Part shown: positions 47,394 to 58,532 of the stretch, one piece after another | Position numbering within the stretch: the first letter of the stretch is position 1 | Layout of the letters: each line of letters starts with the position of its first letter | Assembly: GCA_030848705.1 (NCBI GenBank) | Contig: CM061241.1 | Span: 81,539,178-81,603,177 of the forward strand | Origin: Heracleum sosnowskyi | Taxonomy: Eukaryota; Streptophyta; Magnoliopsida; Apiales; Apiaceae | Reading direction: 5' to 3' | Length of the DNA: 64,000 nucleotides | Notes under the pieces: model-generated | Databases searched by the model: none | Seen by the model: only the letters and a program-made list of their open reading frames with translations | Told to the model about the DNA's origin: nothing | Program-made: the position numbers and the translations under genes

Positions 47394-49700
47394 TAAAAAA
47401 GGGAAAATAATTTAAAATAAGATTTAAAAATAAAATAAAGTTTAGATATACTTAACATTATAATCACCATGCTCCAACAAATATTTAACATTTTGAAACA
47501 AAAAATCACTAAAACAAAGAATACAATTATAATTAATTATAATGAAGATCAACCAATGATCTTTAAAAACTAAAAAGTTATATAAATATTATCTATAATC
47601 AGAAAAGATAAATCTTGAAATTAATAATCAACAAATTATGGTCAATATTTAGCTAAAAACAATTAAAGATAAATTTTTAAATGATATATATTAGCATATG
47701 TATTACTTTAATGTAAATTAGTTTCATTTACAAATATGTCTCTTATTTTGAATTAAAAATAAAACAAAATCTCAATTTGTATGAAATTCAAATTATTAAA
47801 TAGAAAGATAACTAAAATGTCCTATTCTCATTATAAATGAACAAGAAATTAAAGATAAAACTTAAATCTAAAATATGAGTTAGATAAGTTTAACCTTGTG
47901 ATTACTAATATAATTACAACAAAAATAAAATTAAAATAATAACTATAATATAAAAAAAAATATTGATGTTTATTTTTTTCAATCAAAAAGTTAAAATCAA
48001 TGAAACATCTTTTATATGTATAATTTATTACTTTTGACTTTAAGTTATAAGCAATAATTTTAAATTTACCCATCATACTCCCACATAGAAAAAGGGAAAA
48101 TAATTTAAAATAAGATTTAAATATAAAATAAAGGTTAGATATACTTAACATTATAATCACCATGCTCCAACAAATATTTAACATTTTGAAACAAAAAATC
48201 ACTAAAACAAAGAATACAATTATAATTAATTATAATGAAGATCAAACAATGATCTTTAAAAACTAAAAAGTTATATAAATATTATCTATAATCAGAAAAG
48301 ATAAATCTTGAAATTAATAACCAACAAATTATGGTCAATATTTAGCTAAAAACAATTAAAGATAAATTTTTAAATGATATATATATTAGCATATGTAATA
48401 CTTTAATGTAAATTAGTTTCATTTACAAATATGTCTCTTATTTTGAATTAAAAATAAAACAAAATCTCAATTTGTATGAAATTCAAATTATTAAATAGAA
48501 AGATAACTAAAATGTCCTATTCTCATTATAAATGAACAAGAAATTAAAGATAAAACTTAAATCTAAAATATGAGTTAGATATGTTTAACCTTGTGATTAC
48601 TAATATAATTACAACAAAAATAAAATTAAAATAATAACTATAATATAAATAAAATATTGGTGTTTATTTTTTTCAATCAAAAAGTTAAAATCAATGAAAC
48701 ATCTTTTATATGTATAATTTATGACTTTTGACTTTAAGTTATAAGCAATAATTTTAAATTTACCCAAACAAGTTCATACTCCCACATAGAAAAAAGGGAA
48801 AATAATTTAAAATAAGATTTAAATATAAAATAAAGGTTAGATATACTTAACATTATAATCACCATGCTCCAACAAATATTTAACATTTTGAAACAAAAAA
48901 TCACTAAAACAAAGAATACAATTATAATTAATTATAATGAAGATCAAACAGTGATTTTTAAAAACTAAAAAGTTATATAAATATTATCTATAATCAGAAA
49001 AGATAAATCTTGAAATTAATAATCAACAAATTATGGTCAATATTTAGCTAAAAACAATTAAAGATAAATTTTTAAATGATATATATATTAGCATATGTAT
49101 TACTTTAATGTAAATTAGTTTCATTTACAAATATGTCTCTTATTTTGAATTAAAAATAAAACAAAATCTCAATTTGTATGAAATTCAAATTATTAAATAG
49201 AAAGATAACTAAAATGTCTTATTCTCATTATAAATGAACAAGAAATTAAAGATAAAACTTAAATCTAAAATATGAGTTAGATATGTTTAACCTTGTGATT
49301 ACTAATATAATTACAACAAAAGTAAAATTAAAATAATAACTATAATATAAAAAAATAATATTGGTTTTTATTTTTTTCAAAAAAATTAAGAAAATGATAA
49401 CTATAATACAAAAATAATTAATTTATGACATGGTATGATCGGTATATCTTTAGCTATATAATATTTTAAGAAAAAAAATAAGTATATAAATAAAATAATT
49501 AAAATTAAATTATTAAAGTAAACAAATAACAAACTAAATTAAATAAAAAATGTCAACAAATAACTTGATATAAGACAAACAAATAGCAAACTAAAATTAT
49601 CAAAGTTAAATTTAGGAAAATATTAAATGATTACAAACAAATAGTGATTTTAAAAATATAAAAATAAAAAATAAGTATCATTTCAAAAATACGACATAAA
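46715..49700. repeat. Tandem repeats of about 690-710 bp
   Basis: AGAAAGATAACTAAAATGTC recurs near 46722, 47802, 48497 and 49199. CACCATGCTCCAACAAATAT recurs near 47466, 48161 and 48861. Spacing is about 690-710 bp, except the first interval, which is longer because the right arm of the inverted repeat lies in it. Confidence 0.75.
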
Positions 49701-49931
49701 CTTAAATAAAATATATGTGAAATTTATATGTTTTCAAGTTTGGTTATCATTAAAATTTTATAGAGTTGAAATTAAATCAGAATAATACTTTAAAAAAAAT
49801 TAAAAATAACAATTTAAACAAAATTAAAATATATACAAATGATATATAAAGCATCCCGTGCATTTCACGGTATAAATCTAGTAATTGTATAAAAATATAT
49901 ACAGTAGTTGAAAAGAGAAGACTGGAAGTCA

Positions 49932-51176
49932 CGAGAATCAACACATAGAGGGGAGGGGTGAATAGGTGTTATGACTAACAATGACCGATTTTAATTTTTA
50001 CCAAGTTATGTGACTGAAAAAGCAAAAATCAGTCTGTTTTGCTGTCTGGCAGCTTACTGAGTTCACAGAATATAAAGTGGCAGCTAGCTACGTTGTTCAA
50101 TGCAGTATAGAAATTGTGCAGAAAATAAAGAACACACAGCAATTTTAGCAAGGTTCGACCCCTATCTCCTATAGGTCTACGTCCTGGTCCTCTACCAACA
50201 CGACAAAGGAATATATTATTTATCAAAGTGAATTACAACTACACGATACAATAATATATCTCCCTGATCTCCCAGTTACTGTTTGCAGCTTGCTGAAACA
50301 CCTTGTTCCTTGAACGCAGCTCTCTAAGTACTATACTAACCCAAGTATAAACTCCTCTAGCTATCAAGTTCCTTGAACCCTTGTTTCCCAAGCTCACAAA
50401 ACCAGCAACTACCAACTTACAAGTTGAACAATACAAGGATATAATGAATTACAACCGAAACTATGAACTCTAATCAAGAATATATATCGTATATAATATA
50501 TAAGAGCTCAAGTATGTAAAAGATATTGCAAATCAGCTTTTGTAGTACTTGTGTTTCTTTAAAACGTTGTCCAACAACTGAAGATGAAAAACACACAAGT
50601 ATTTATATAATGAACAAATGATTTTGAGTTAATCTAACAACCAACGGTCTTGACTACCAAGTCTCACGTTTTTGTTCCTTGATTAATTCAAGCCCAACGT
50701 TCATTAACATAACGTTTAGAAACCAGAAGAATAGAGAGAATAAGAACGTTTAGAAGACACGTTCAACTGGTTTGAAAAACCTAATAAAATAGAAGTCGTT
50801 AAAAGATAAAACGTTTATGAACAATTTCCTATAATATAGGGATCATATATATATGAAAATAAATTTGAAATTATTTGAGCTCATATATATATACACGACT
50901 TATATAACTGATAGAGTCCTTACAATTCAGTTCCTAGAAGATTTCCTATAAAATAGGACTGAAACTCTATCTGATGAAAGTGTTACCAGCTTGTTGCATG
51001 CATACAAAATTTCTCTGCCAGCATGCTACCTGCACAGAAAGTTATTTTGCCAGCTAGCTGCTACAACATGTTTTGTTAGAAAATACATAGAATTTATCTC
51101 CTGCAAAACCATGTTAGTACAATACACTTAACCCAGCTTGCTTCTAAAGTGTTATCATCAAAATACCAGGGTTTCA
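49932..51176 (-). repeat. 3' LTR of the Copia element
   Basis: 1245 bp, ending on plus ...GGGTTTCA. It holds short inverted blocks such as CCTATAATATAGG and a TATATATATA run near 50850-50895 that may be promoter sequence in the sense direction. Confidence 0.88.
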
Positions 51177-51190
51177 ATCTCCCCCTTTTT
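51177..51190 (-). other. Polypurine tract of the Copia element
   Basis: The minus-strand sequence AAAAAGGGGGAGAT lies directly against the 3' LTR. Confidence 0.75.
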
Positions 51191-51515
51191 GATGATTACA
51201 CAACAATTTTAGGAAGAAACATAATTCTCCCCCTAAATCTAATAACCCTGCAACAAAAAATTTATCTAACAAATATGCACTTCAATAAAAAGATAAATAC
51301 TCGAATATTAGATAACACATGACAATAAAAACCATTAGTTCACATAAACCAAATCAAAATAACGAATAGTTCCAACGTCTGCATAAACCAGCAGTAGTAC
51401 CACAAATAAGTCTAGAAGAACCAAACAAAACAAGTTCAAATAAGTTTAAAACATAACAATCCAACCCAGAAAATCCTAAAATTTATCTCCCCCTTAATCA
51501 TAAAAAGAAGAAAAT

Positions 51516-52880
51516 TTAGGCATCCATTTTATCATCATCCTCCTCATTTCCATCAGCAACATCATAATCCTTAGCAATATCAGCAACCAAGTCCTTGGAA
51601 GCATCCATAACAGCATCCACAGCAGTTGTATCAGCATTCGGAAAAGTGGTATGAGCAGGAGAACCAGATTCTGCAACAGCAGTAGCAAAGGCACAAAGAC
51701 GAGAAGAAGACTTCGAACCAATAATCAAATCACGAAGAAAACGTATCTCATCAGTCATGACATCAAGTCGAGTATGAACTGCTTTGAAAGAATCACAAAC
51801 TTCATCCATAAAAACTGCCATTTCAACCTCTTGAACAGCTATCTTATCAGTACCAACAGAAATTTGTTGTGGGGGAGGTGGAGTTAGAATTGGCATTTGA
51901 ATTAACGTGCCATCAGATTCCACTTTGAGATGTGACTGAAGAAGACTCTTGTGATCTAAAAACTATGTGGCAACCTCTTTATCAGCCTCGCTTAATGGTA
52001 TCCCATACCACTCAAACACACGAGTTAGTAGCAAACCATATGGCAAACCCGGTTGATTATGAGAATCAAAAACATCCAGCATATTCTTGATAATTAACCA
52101 AGACAAATCAAACTTACGACCAGACAAAAGCATAGCAACAAGAGTAACATCTTGACCCGCAAAATTCGAACGACTGCCTAAACGCGGATTAATATTTGCC
52201 AAACCTACTCGAAACAGTAAATGAGCCATCGGAGTCACGGACTTAGTGGTGGGAGAAGCATATTGTAACAAACCATCAATATTACGAATGACTTTCAATT
52301 GATCTAATGCAGAAAAACCCTCAACATCAACTGGACCCTTATTGGTACAAATAGACACATTCGACGGAGCAGAAATACCCAAAATATCATTAAGCGAATT
52401 TGGGGTTAACATAATCTTAGTCCCACGAACATTGGACATGCAAATTCCATTCTTAACAATATCCAAATTAGCATAGAACTCATAGACACAATTAGGGTAA
52501 CATTCGCGAGGCAAATCTTTGATAAATGAATCAAACCCTAACTGAGTGAATAACTTAATAGCACCACACTTGTGATAGGAATTACCTGCAATAGGTCGAC
52601 TAGTGATGATATTTCTATCGCCTAAATGAAGATTTGTAAACCGAACCTCAAGCTCCTTAGACACAAAAGTGATGTCATATTTTGACCTCTTAATCGAAGA
52701 ACCGTCGCCAAAACCCGAACGCTGTCCACCGAAAAATTCATCCCCACTGTCAAGACGAACCGGAGATAATTGGACCTCATCATCTTCATCGAACAAGCGT
52801 TTATTCTTGCATTTAGCAACCTTTGATTCATCAGGAGTGAGAACATTTGAAGCAACCCTTTTACCACGAGTAGTTCTCAT
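51516..52880 (-). pseudogene. Extra 3' ORF of the Copia element, 'putative plant transposon protein' type
   Basis: ATG at 52880; 305 codons to a TAG at 51963-51965, then the same frame stays open to 51516 (about 455 codons in all with one stop). The N-terminus is basic and acidic (MRTTRGKRVASN, FDEDDEVQL). The middle (KELEVRFTNLHLGDRNIITSRP, CVYEFYANL, PNSLNDILGIS, MAHLLFRVGLANINPRLGSRSNF) resembles a domain found in many plant transposon-encoded proteins and labelled 'putative plant transposon protein'. The C-terminal part is acidic and ends NEEDDDKMDA. I see no clear signal peptide or transmembrane segment, so an envelope function is not supported. It lies between pol and the 3' LTR, the place of env-like ORFs in Sireviruses. 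Confidence 0.6.
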
Positions 52881-53235
52881 TTTGCGATATGAAGAAAGTG
52901 AAGTTGGAGATAGATGAAAAATGAGAGCGAAAAGAAAAATAAAGAGTCAGGGGAGCCAAATGAGTTTTAATCCTCTTTTTACAATGTACGGGGGAGTTGA
53001 AGAGTTAGGATTGATATTAAAAACTACCCACCCCAAAAATATAGGGAAAAAAATATACTTATCCCAACACAAAAAAAAACGAATTGCAAAGAAAACACGG
53101 AAGACTATAAACAGATGTATATCAACAGGAATGATATCTAACAAATATAGAACACCAAATAAAAAGAATTTAAATGATTAGAATGTAGGATGCAAAAAAA
53201 AAAAAAAAAAAAAATCCAGAGAGTACCAGGAAATA

Positions 53236-56200
53236 TTATTGGCAGCTTGCTGCCAAGACATTGCACATGCCAAGTTCCCGACGAAGAACAGAAAAACGTT
53301 CCTCAGCTAATGGTTTAGTAAAGATGTCAGCTCGCTGATATTCCGTAGAAACAAATAGTAGCTCAATTTTTCCTTTTGCAACATTATCTCTCAAAAAATG
53401 GTGTCGAACATCAATATGCTTTGTTCTTGAGTGATTTACCGGATTTTTTGAAATGTTTATTGTACTCGTATTGTCACAATATATTGGAATCTTGTTGCAC
53501 TTGATGCCATAGTCCTTGAGTGTTTGTATCATCCAAAGAAGTTGGGCACAGCAGCTTCCTACAGCTAAATACTCACCTTCTGCAGTGGATAATGCAACAA
53601 AAGCTTGCTTCTTGCTTTGCCAAGACACCAAACTCTGTCCTAAAAATGCACAAACACCACTTGTACTCTTGCGATCAGTTTGACAACCTGCATAATCTGC
53701 ATCACTAAACCCAACAAGATCAAAAGCATTTGTGATTGGATAAAATAAACCAAGAGTAATTGTGCCACTCAAATATTTGAATATTCGTTTAACCGCACTC
53801 AAGTGAGACTCTTTTGGTTTAGATTGAAACCTCGCACATACACAAACACTATACATTATATCAGGTCTAGAGGCAGTAAGATATAGTAAACTACCAATCA
53901 TACCTCTATACTTGCGAACATCAACATCTATACATTGTTCATCTGCTGTCAGCTTGCTGGCAGGAGTCATTGGTGTTGATTTCGGCTTGATATTTTCAAA
54001 TCCAAATCTTTTGAGTAGATTCTTGATATACTTGGATTGATGCACATAGATACCCTCTGGAGTTTGCTTAATTTGAAGACCCAAAAAGTAATTAAGCTCT
54101 CCCATCATGCTCATGTCAAACTCACTATGCATACACTTCGAAAACCACTTGCACATATCATCATTAGTAGATCCAAAAATAATATCATCCACATATATTT
54201 GTATAACTAAAATATCAGTACCATTAAGTTTAGTAAATAATGTGGGATCGATTTTACCTCGAATGAATCCATTTTTGATCAAAAACTTACTTAACCTTTC
54301 GTACCATGATCTAGGAGCTTGCCGCAATCCATATAATGCCTTCTTCAACTTGAAAACATGATTTGGAAATTGCTCATTCTCAAAACCAGGGGGTTGCTTG
54401 ACATAAACTTCTTCCTTTAAGAATCCATTAAGAAATGCACTTTTCACGTCCATTTGGTGTAGCTTGATCTTCTTGAAGCATGCAAATGAAAGTAGCATCC
54501 GTATTGATTCAAGCCTTGCAACCGGGGCATAAGTTTCCTCAAAATCTATTCCTTCTTGTTGATTGTATCCTTGTGCAACTAGTCTTGCTTTGTTTCGAGT
54601 AACCGTACCAAATTCATCAACTTTGTTCTTGAAGACCCATTTAGTACCAATGATTGAAGCATCTTTAGGTGGCTCCACAAGTTCCCAAACATCGCATCTT
54701 TCAAATTGATTAAGTTCTTCTTGCATTGCCATGATCCAATTCTCATCTTGAAGTGCTTCTTTAACATTCTTTGGTTCCTCTTGAGCTAGAAAGGCTGCAA
54801 ATGCACAAAAGTTGGCTTGACCTTTCCTTGTCTTGATTCCTTCTGATTTATCACCAATGATCAACTCAGGAGGATGGTTCTTCACTGTTCTTGTTGACTT
54901 TGACAATGAATGTTGATCTATGACTTCCTCATGTACTCGAATTCTCTTGGATGGAGGAGAGGCTTCACCACCTTCATAGATGGGCATCTTTTCTTGTGAT
55001 CTCTGACCTCTTGGACCTTCCAAGGTGAGCTTTGACAACTTATCAATAGTGTCATCTACTGGAGAAGAGGTTTCAGTTGGCTTTTCAGCTTCTGTAGTTG
55101 TCTCAGGCTGGTTGGCAGCTTGCTGCGACACAGTAGTTGTTACTGGCAGCTGGCTGTCATCACCTGCACCTGCAATATCTTCCTCATCTCTTGACAGATC
55201 AACATGAGACTCTTGAAATGAAACATTTATAGATTCTTCAACAATAAGTTTAGATGTATTATACACTCTATAAGCACGACTTGTTAAAGAATAACCCAAA
55301 AATATTGCTTCATAAGATTTAGCATCGAATTTACCATCTCGATCAATAGTTTTAAGTACAAAGCACCTGGAGCCAAAAACCTTGAAATATCCAATGTTTG
55401 GCTTCTTATTCCTCAGCAATTCATATGGAGTTTTGTTGAGAATAGGCCTGATAAGCACTCTGTTCAGAACGTAGCTTGCTGTGTTGACTGCTTCTGCCCA
55501 GAAACTCATTGGCAGCTTGCTTTCTTGCAGCAAAGTCCTTGCAGTTTCTTGCAAAGATCTGTTCTTTCTCTCCACAACTCCGTTTTGCTGTGGGGTTCTT
55601 GGAGCAGAGAATTCATGTGAAATACCTCTTTCTTCACAATAATCAATGAAGCCTTTTGAGATGAATTCACCTCCTCTATCACTTCTTATACCTATAAGTC
55701 TCGTATTCAACTTATTCTCAAGTAAAGTGATTAGCTTCTCAAATTCACTAAAAGCACAATCTTTAGTACGAAGAAACAATACCCATGTATATCTAGAATA
55801 ATCATCAACAATAACAAATGCATATTGTTTACCTCCAATACTTTTATATGCTTCCGGACCAAATAAATCCCAATCAAGAAGCTCTAAAGGTTTAGAAGAT
55901 GATACCATTGTCTTTGACTTATGTGGAGTCCTGATTTGTTTGCCTAATTGACAAGCCGTACAGGTTTCCGTCTTGACATACTTCAATTTGGGTAATCCTC
56001 TAACTAGCTTCTTTGTAGACAGCTTGCTGAGTAAGTCCATATGAGCATGTCCTAGCCTTCTATGCCAAAGATCTGGGTTTGTATCAACAGTAACTAAACA
56101 GCAGCCTACTTCCTGCATCTCAAAGTCCAACATATATATATTTCCTCCCCTTCTAGCAACTAGGGGGACTTTGTTAGTGCCAACATTAATAGTACATTTC

Positions 56201-56472
56201 TCTTTATCAAAAACAACAGTATGTCCATCATCATATAACTGACTTATACTAAGCAAATTATATTTAAGACCTTGAACATATTGTAATTTATCAATAGAAA
56301 TGTTACTATTACCAATTGTTCCTTTTCCAAGAATGCGGAGTGTTTTGCTATCACCAATTGTAACACTACCACCCTTTTTCATCTTGAGGCTAAGGAACTG
56401 AGATTTATCACCACACATATGTCTTATACATCCAATATCCAATATCCATTGATTTGCATTGACTTTGACCAC
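53236..56472 (-). CDS. Copia Pol: protease, integrase, reverse transcriptase, RNase H
   Basis: About 1078 codons open without interruption from a GTG-initiated frame at 56472; a TAG lies just upstream, so it has no ATG of its own. Domains in order: protease remnant WILDIGCIRHMCGD (residues 9-22; the catalytic DSG is D-I-G), the His/Cys zinc region HRRLGHAHMDLL to CTACQLGK, integrase core with WDLFGP, SDRGGEF and QNGVVERKN (D, D and E present), RT with QMDVKSAFLNG and YVDD at 760-763, and RNase H with DADYAGC, STAEGEY and RTKHIDVRHHFLRD. All core enzyme motifs except the protease look intact. Gag lies upstream in a different frame, so Pol would need frameshifting, or a mutation has split a former gag-pol frame. 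Confidence 0.9.
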   Translation of the reverse strand: MVKVNANQWILDIGCIRHMCGDKSQFLSLKMKKGGSVTIGDSKTLRILGKGTIGNSNISIDKLQYVQGLKYNLLSISQLYDDGHTVVFDKEKCTINVGTNKVPLVARRGGNIYMLDFEMQEVGCCLVTVDTNPDLWHRRLGHAHMDLLSKLSTKKLVRGLPKLKYVKTETCTACQLGKQIRTPHKSKTMVSSSKPLELLDWDLFGPEAYKSIGGKQYAFVIVDDYSRYTWVLFLRTKDCAFSEFEKLITLLENKLNTRLIGIRSDRGGEFISKGFIDYCEERGISHEFSAPRTPQQNGVVERKNRSLQETARTLLQESKLPMSFWAEAVNTASYVLNRVLIRPILNKTPYELLRNKKPNIGYFKVFGSRCFVLKTIDRDGKFDAKSYEAIFLGYSLTSRAYRVYNTSKLIVEESINVSFQESHVDLSRDEEDIAGAGDDSQLPVTTTVSQQAANQPETTTEAEKPTETSSPVDDTIDKLSKLTLEGPRGQRSQEKMPIYEGGEASPPSKRIRVHEEVIDQHSLSKSTRTVKNHPPELIIGDKSEGIKTRKGQANFCAFAAFLAQEEPKNVKEALQDENWIMAMQEELNQFERCDVWELVEPPKDASIIGTKWVFKNKVDEFGTVTRNKARLVAQGYNQQEGIDFEETYAPVARLESIRMLLSFACFKKIKLHQMDVKSAFLNGFLKEEVYVKQPPGFENEQFPNHVFKLKKALYGLRQAPRSWYERLSKFLIKNGFIRGKIDPTLFTKLNGTDILVIQIYVDDIIFGSTNDDMCKWFSKCMHSEFDMSMMGELNYFLGLQIKQTPEGIYVHQSKYIKNLLKRFGFENIKPKSTPMTPASKLTADEQCIDVDVRKYRGMIGSLLYLTASRPDIMYSVCVCARFQSKPKESHLSAVKRIFKYLSGTITLGLFYPITNAFDLVGFSDADYAGCQTDRKSTSGVCAFLGQSLVSWQSKKQAFVALSTAEGEYLAVGSCCAQLLWMIQTLKDYGIKCNKIPIYCDNTSTINISKNPVNHSRTKHIDVRHHFLRDNVAKGKIELLFVSTEYQRADIFTKPLAEERFSVLRRELGMCNVLAASCQ

Positions 56473-56504
56473 AAGACATACCTACAAAACAAAGAGCAAA
56501 CAAC

Positions 56505-58475
56505 TCAACGTTTTGGTACCCAAATTTTGTTGGGTCCAGCATGGTTAGTTGATAAAACATAAAGAACATTCAATTCAGATTTCTTGATCCACATTTGGAC
56601 CACTTTAGATGCTTGGTTTCCTGTTCTCCTTGTTCTGGTAGCTTGCTGCCCAGAAGTAGTCTGTCTGTTCCAGCTCGCTGGCTTAGTGTTCTCTGTCGGG
56701 CAGTGGTGTGACAAATGACCTTTCTTTCCACATTTGTAGCAAATTTTCCACGGCATAACATAATTATATGGTATACCCTGTTTGCCTTCATATTGAAAAG
56801 CCTTGGTCTTTGATGTAGAAGCCATTCCAAGTCCTTCTTTATCCATAGGAACTTTTGTTTGTTTCATAATAGTCTTTAATACTTCCTCTCCTTGAACAAA
56901 CTTTCCCATGCCTTTCTCAAGCTTTGCAACTTCAGCTTCCAATTCTTTTATCTTCTCCGCTTGTTGAGTAGCTTCAATTGAGATGGATTCTCTGATTTTG
57001 AATGTCTCAAGACATACATCTCTAGCTTCAATTTCTGCACGTAGCTCGCTGAGTTCCTTCATCAATGTATCATTTCTTTTGAGAAGTAATTTGTTGAACC
57101 CCTCAAGTTGTGTTAACTTTCCTTTGAGATCAGAAATAAGATCTTCATGATTGTTTGACGGAGTCTTTTCAGCTAATAATTCAGAAATCATCTTTCGAAG
57201 TGAAGCATTCTTCTTTTCAAGTTCATTGTTCTCATTCTTTAATTCCATGAACTCCACAATAGATATAGTACTATGTCTCTGCAAAGTTAGTTCATCTAAT
57301 GAATGATTACTAGAATTTGAATCAGAATTTATAGAATTTACCTCACTACTATTGTCATCCAAATCTGAAGCATCACTTTCTACAAGGCCATCTTCAGTGA
57401 TTCCTCTCATAGTGTCTTCATCATCCAGACCAACAAGAGCTAGGTTCACCATCTCATCACCTGATTCATCATCAGAAGCTGAGTTCTCATCATCACTCCA
57501 TGTCAAAAGAGCTTTAGATTTCATTCTGTCCTTTGAGGCAGCTTGCTGCCTAGGCTTGTTCTTCAGCTTGTAGCAGTCCCTTTTGAAGTGTCCCTTCTTG
57601 CCACATTCAAAACATGCAACATCCTTTGAATCTCTTGACTCTCTTCTTGCTCCAAAAGCTTTTCCTTTTTCCTTCTTCAGCTTGTTCCTCTTTTCAATCA
57701 TCTTCTTGATTTTTCTGGACATAAGAGCCAATTCCTCATCAGATTCTGATTCTGCATCTGAGACTAGCTTGCTGCTACTGGAGTGTAAGGCCAGATTCTT
57801 CATCTTTTCAACTGGAGCTCTAACAGATTCCACATTGCTTTCAAGTATCTTGGTTTCAAATTGTTCTAGCTCAGCAAAGACAGCTAGATGATCCATAGTT
57901 TCAAGATTTGAAGAAGACTCCAAGGAAGTAACTTTGGGTTCATAAATAAATGGCACCGCACTTAGAACTTTCATATTGATTTCATCTTGAGGAATCGCTT
58001 TGCCAAGTCTCTTAAGTGCATTGATGTTCACTTGAAATCTAGCTTGACTTTCTTTGATAGATTCACCTTCTTTGAGTTTAAAATTTCCAAATTCATTCAT
58101 TAACTTGCTGAGTTTGACCTTCTTCAAAGATGCTGATCCTTCATGATAAGTTTCCAATGCATCCCACATCTCCTTTGCTGATTTAAGAGATGATACCTTG
58201 TCATGCTCAGCTTGATTAAGCCCATTCATGAGAGAATTCCTTGCCTTTCTATTATAGCCAAACTTGATCAATTCATCGGTAGTAAGATCATCAACATCCT
58301 TATCTTTGCCATCTTTGTCAAGAAATACATATGGACCCTTTTGAACAACCCTTAGAACGAGTGGATCTCTGGATAAATATGTTTCCATACGCCCTTTCCA
58401 CCAGTTGTAATTGTCCGTTCCAGTGAGGAGAGGAGCTCGATAGTCAGATTTTCCTTCGGGATAATTGTCAGCCAT
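56505..58475 (-). CDS. Copia Gag with two CCHC zinc knuckles
   Basis: 656 aa from ATG 58475, 44 bp after the primer site. The N-terminal UBN2-like capsid region includes LLTGTDNYNWWKGRMETYL, AKEMWDALETYHEGS and FKLKEGESIKESQARF. Knuckle 1 is CFECGKKGHFKRDC (about residue 288). An acidic Ser/Asp-rich stretch and a Leu/Glu/Lys coiled-coil-like region follow (about 400-540). Knuckle 2 is CYKCGKKGHLSHHC (about residue 580). Gag forms the cytoplasmic particle that packages the RNA. Two widely spaced knuckles and a long coiled-coil region are larger than the simplest Copia Gags and fit the big Gags of Sirevirus-like elements. Confidence 0.88.
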   Translation of the reverse strand: MADNYPEGKSDYRAPLLTGTDNYNWWKGRMETYLSRDPLVLRVVQKGPYVFLDKDGKDKDVDDLTTDELIKFGYNRKARNSLMNGLNQAEHDKVSSLKSAKEMWDALETYHEGSASLKKVKLSKLMNEFGNFKLKEGESIKESQARFQVNINALKRLGKAIPQDEINMKVLSAVPFIYEPKVTSLESSSNLETMDHLAVFAELEQFETKILESNVESVRAPVEKMKNLALHSSSSKLVSDAESESDEELALMSRKIKKMIEKRNKLKKEKGKAFGARRESRDSKDVACFECGKKGHFKRDCYKLKNKPRQQAASKDRMKSKALLTWSDDENSASDDESGDEMVNLALVGLDDEDTMRGITEDGLVESDASDLDDNSSEVNSINSDSNSSNHSLDELTLQRHSTISIVEFMELKNENNELEKKNASLRKMISELLAEKTPSNNHEDLISDLKGKLTQLEGFNKLLLKRNDTLMKELSELRAEIEARDVCLETFKIRESISIEATQQAEKIKELEAEVAKLEKGMGKFVQGEEVLKTIMKQTKVPMDKEGLGMASTSKTKAFQYEGKQGIPYNYVMPWKICYKCGKKGHLSHHCPTENTKPASWNRQTTSGQQATRTRRTGNQASKVVQMWIKKSELNVLYVLSTNHAGPNKIWVPKR

Positions 58476-58518
58476 TTGATCGATACTTTTCCTGTTACAG
58501 AAAGATTAGTATACCAAC

Positions 58519-58530
58519 GCTCTGATACCA
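58519..58530 (-). other. Primer-binding site (initiator tRNA-Met type)
   Basis: The minus strand reads TGGTATCAGAGC, starting two bases after the 5' LTR. This is the common Copia primer site complementary to the 3' end of initiator tRNA-Met. Confidence 0.88.
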
Positions 58531-58532
58531 AT

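Larger units (their letters stand above)
46526..49881 (+). mobile_element. Non-autonomous Helitron filled with tandem repeats
   Basis: The 5' end A|TCTTTATATATAATTGGTG lies at 46525/46526. The 3' end is CTAG (49878-49881), followed by T, with the hairpin CCGTG-CATTT-CACGG at 49856-49870, 7 nt before CTAG. The interior contains a long inverted repeat and tandem units of about 700 bp, is extremely AT-rich and has no coding capacity. Confidence 0.65.

Noticed and set aside
47255..48202. Two similar Cys/Ile/Phe-rich open frames (MIFCFKMLNICWSMV...)
   Set aside because: They are the same tandem repeat unit read twice, in very AT-rich non-coding Helitron DNA.
50029..50436. Short open frames in the Copia LTR, repeated at 58630-59036
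   Set aside because: They are duplicated because the LTR is duplicated, and they contain no domain.
51516..52880. Calling the Copia 3' ORF an envelope gene
   Set aside because: No signal peptide, fusion peptide or transmembrane helix is visible; only the position matches env-like ORFs.
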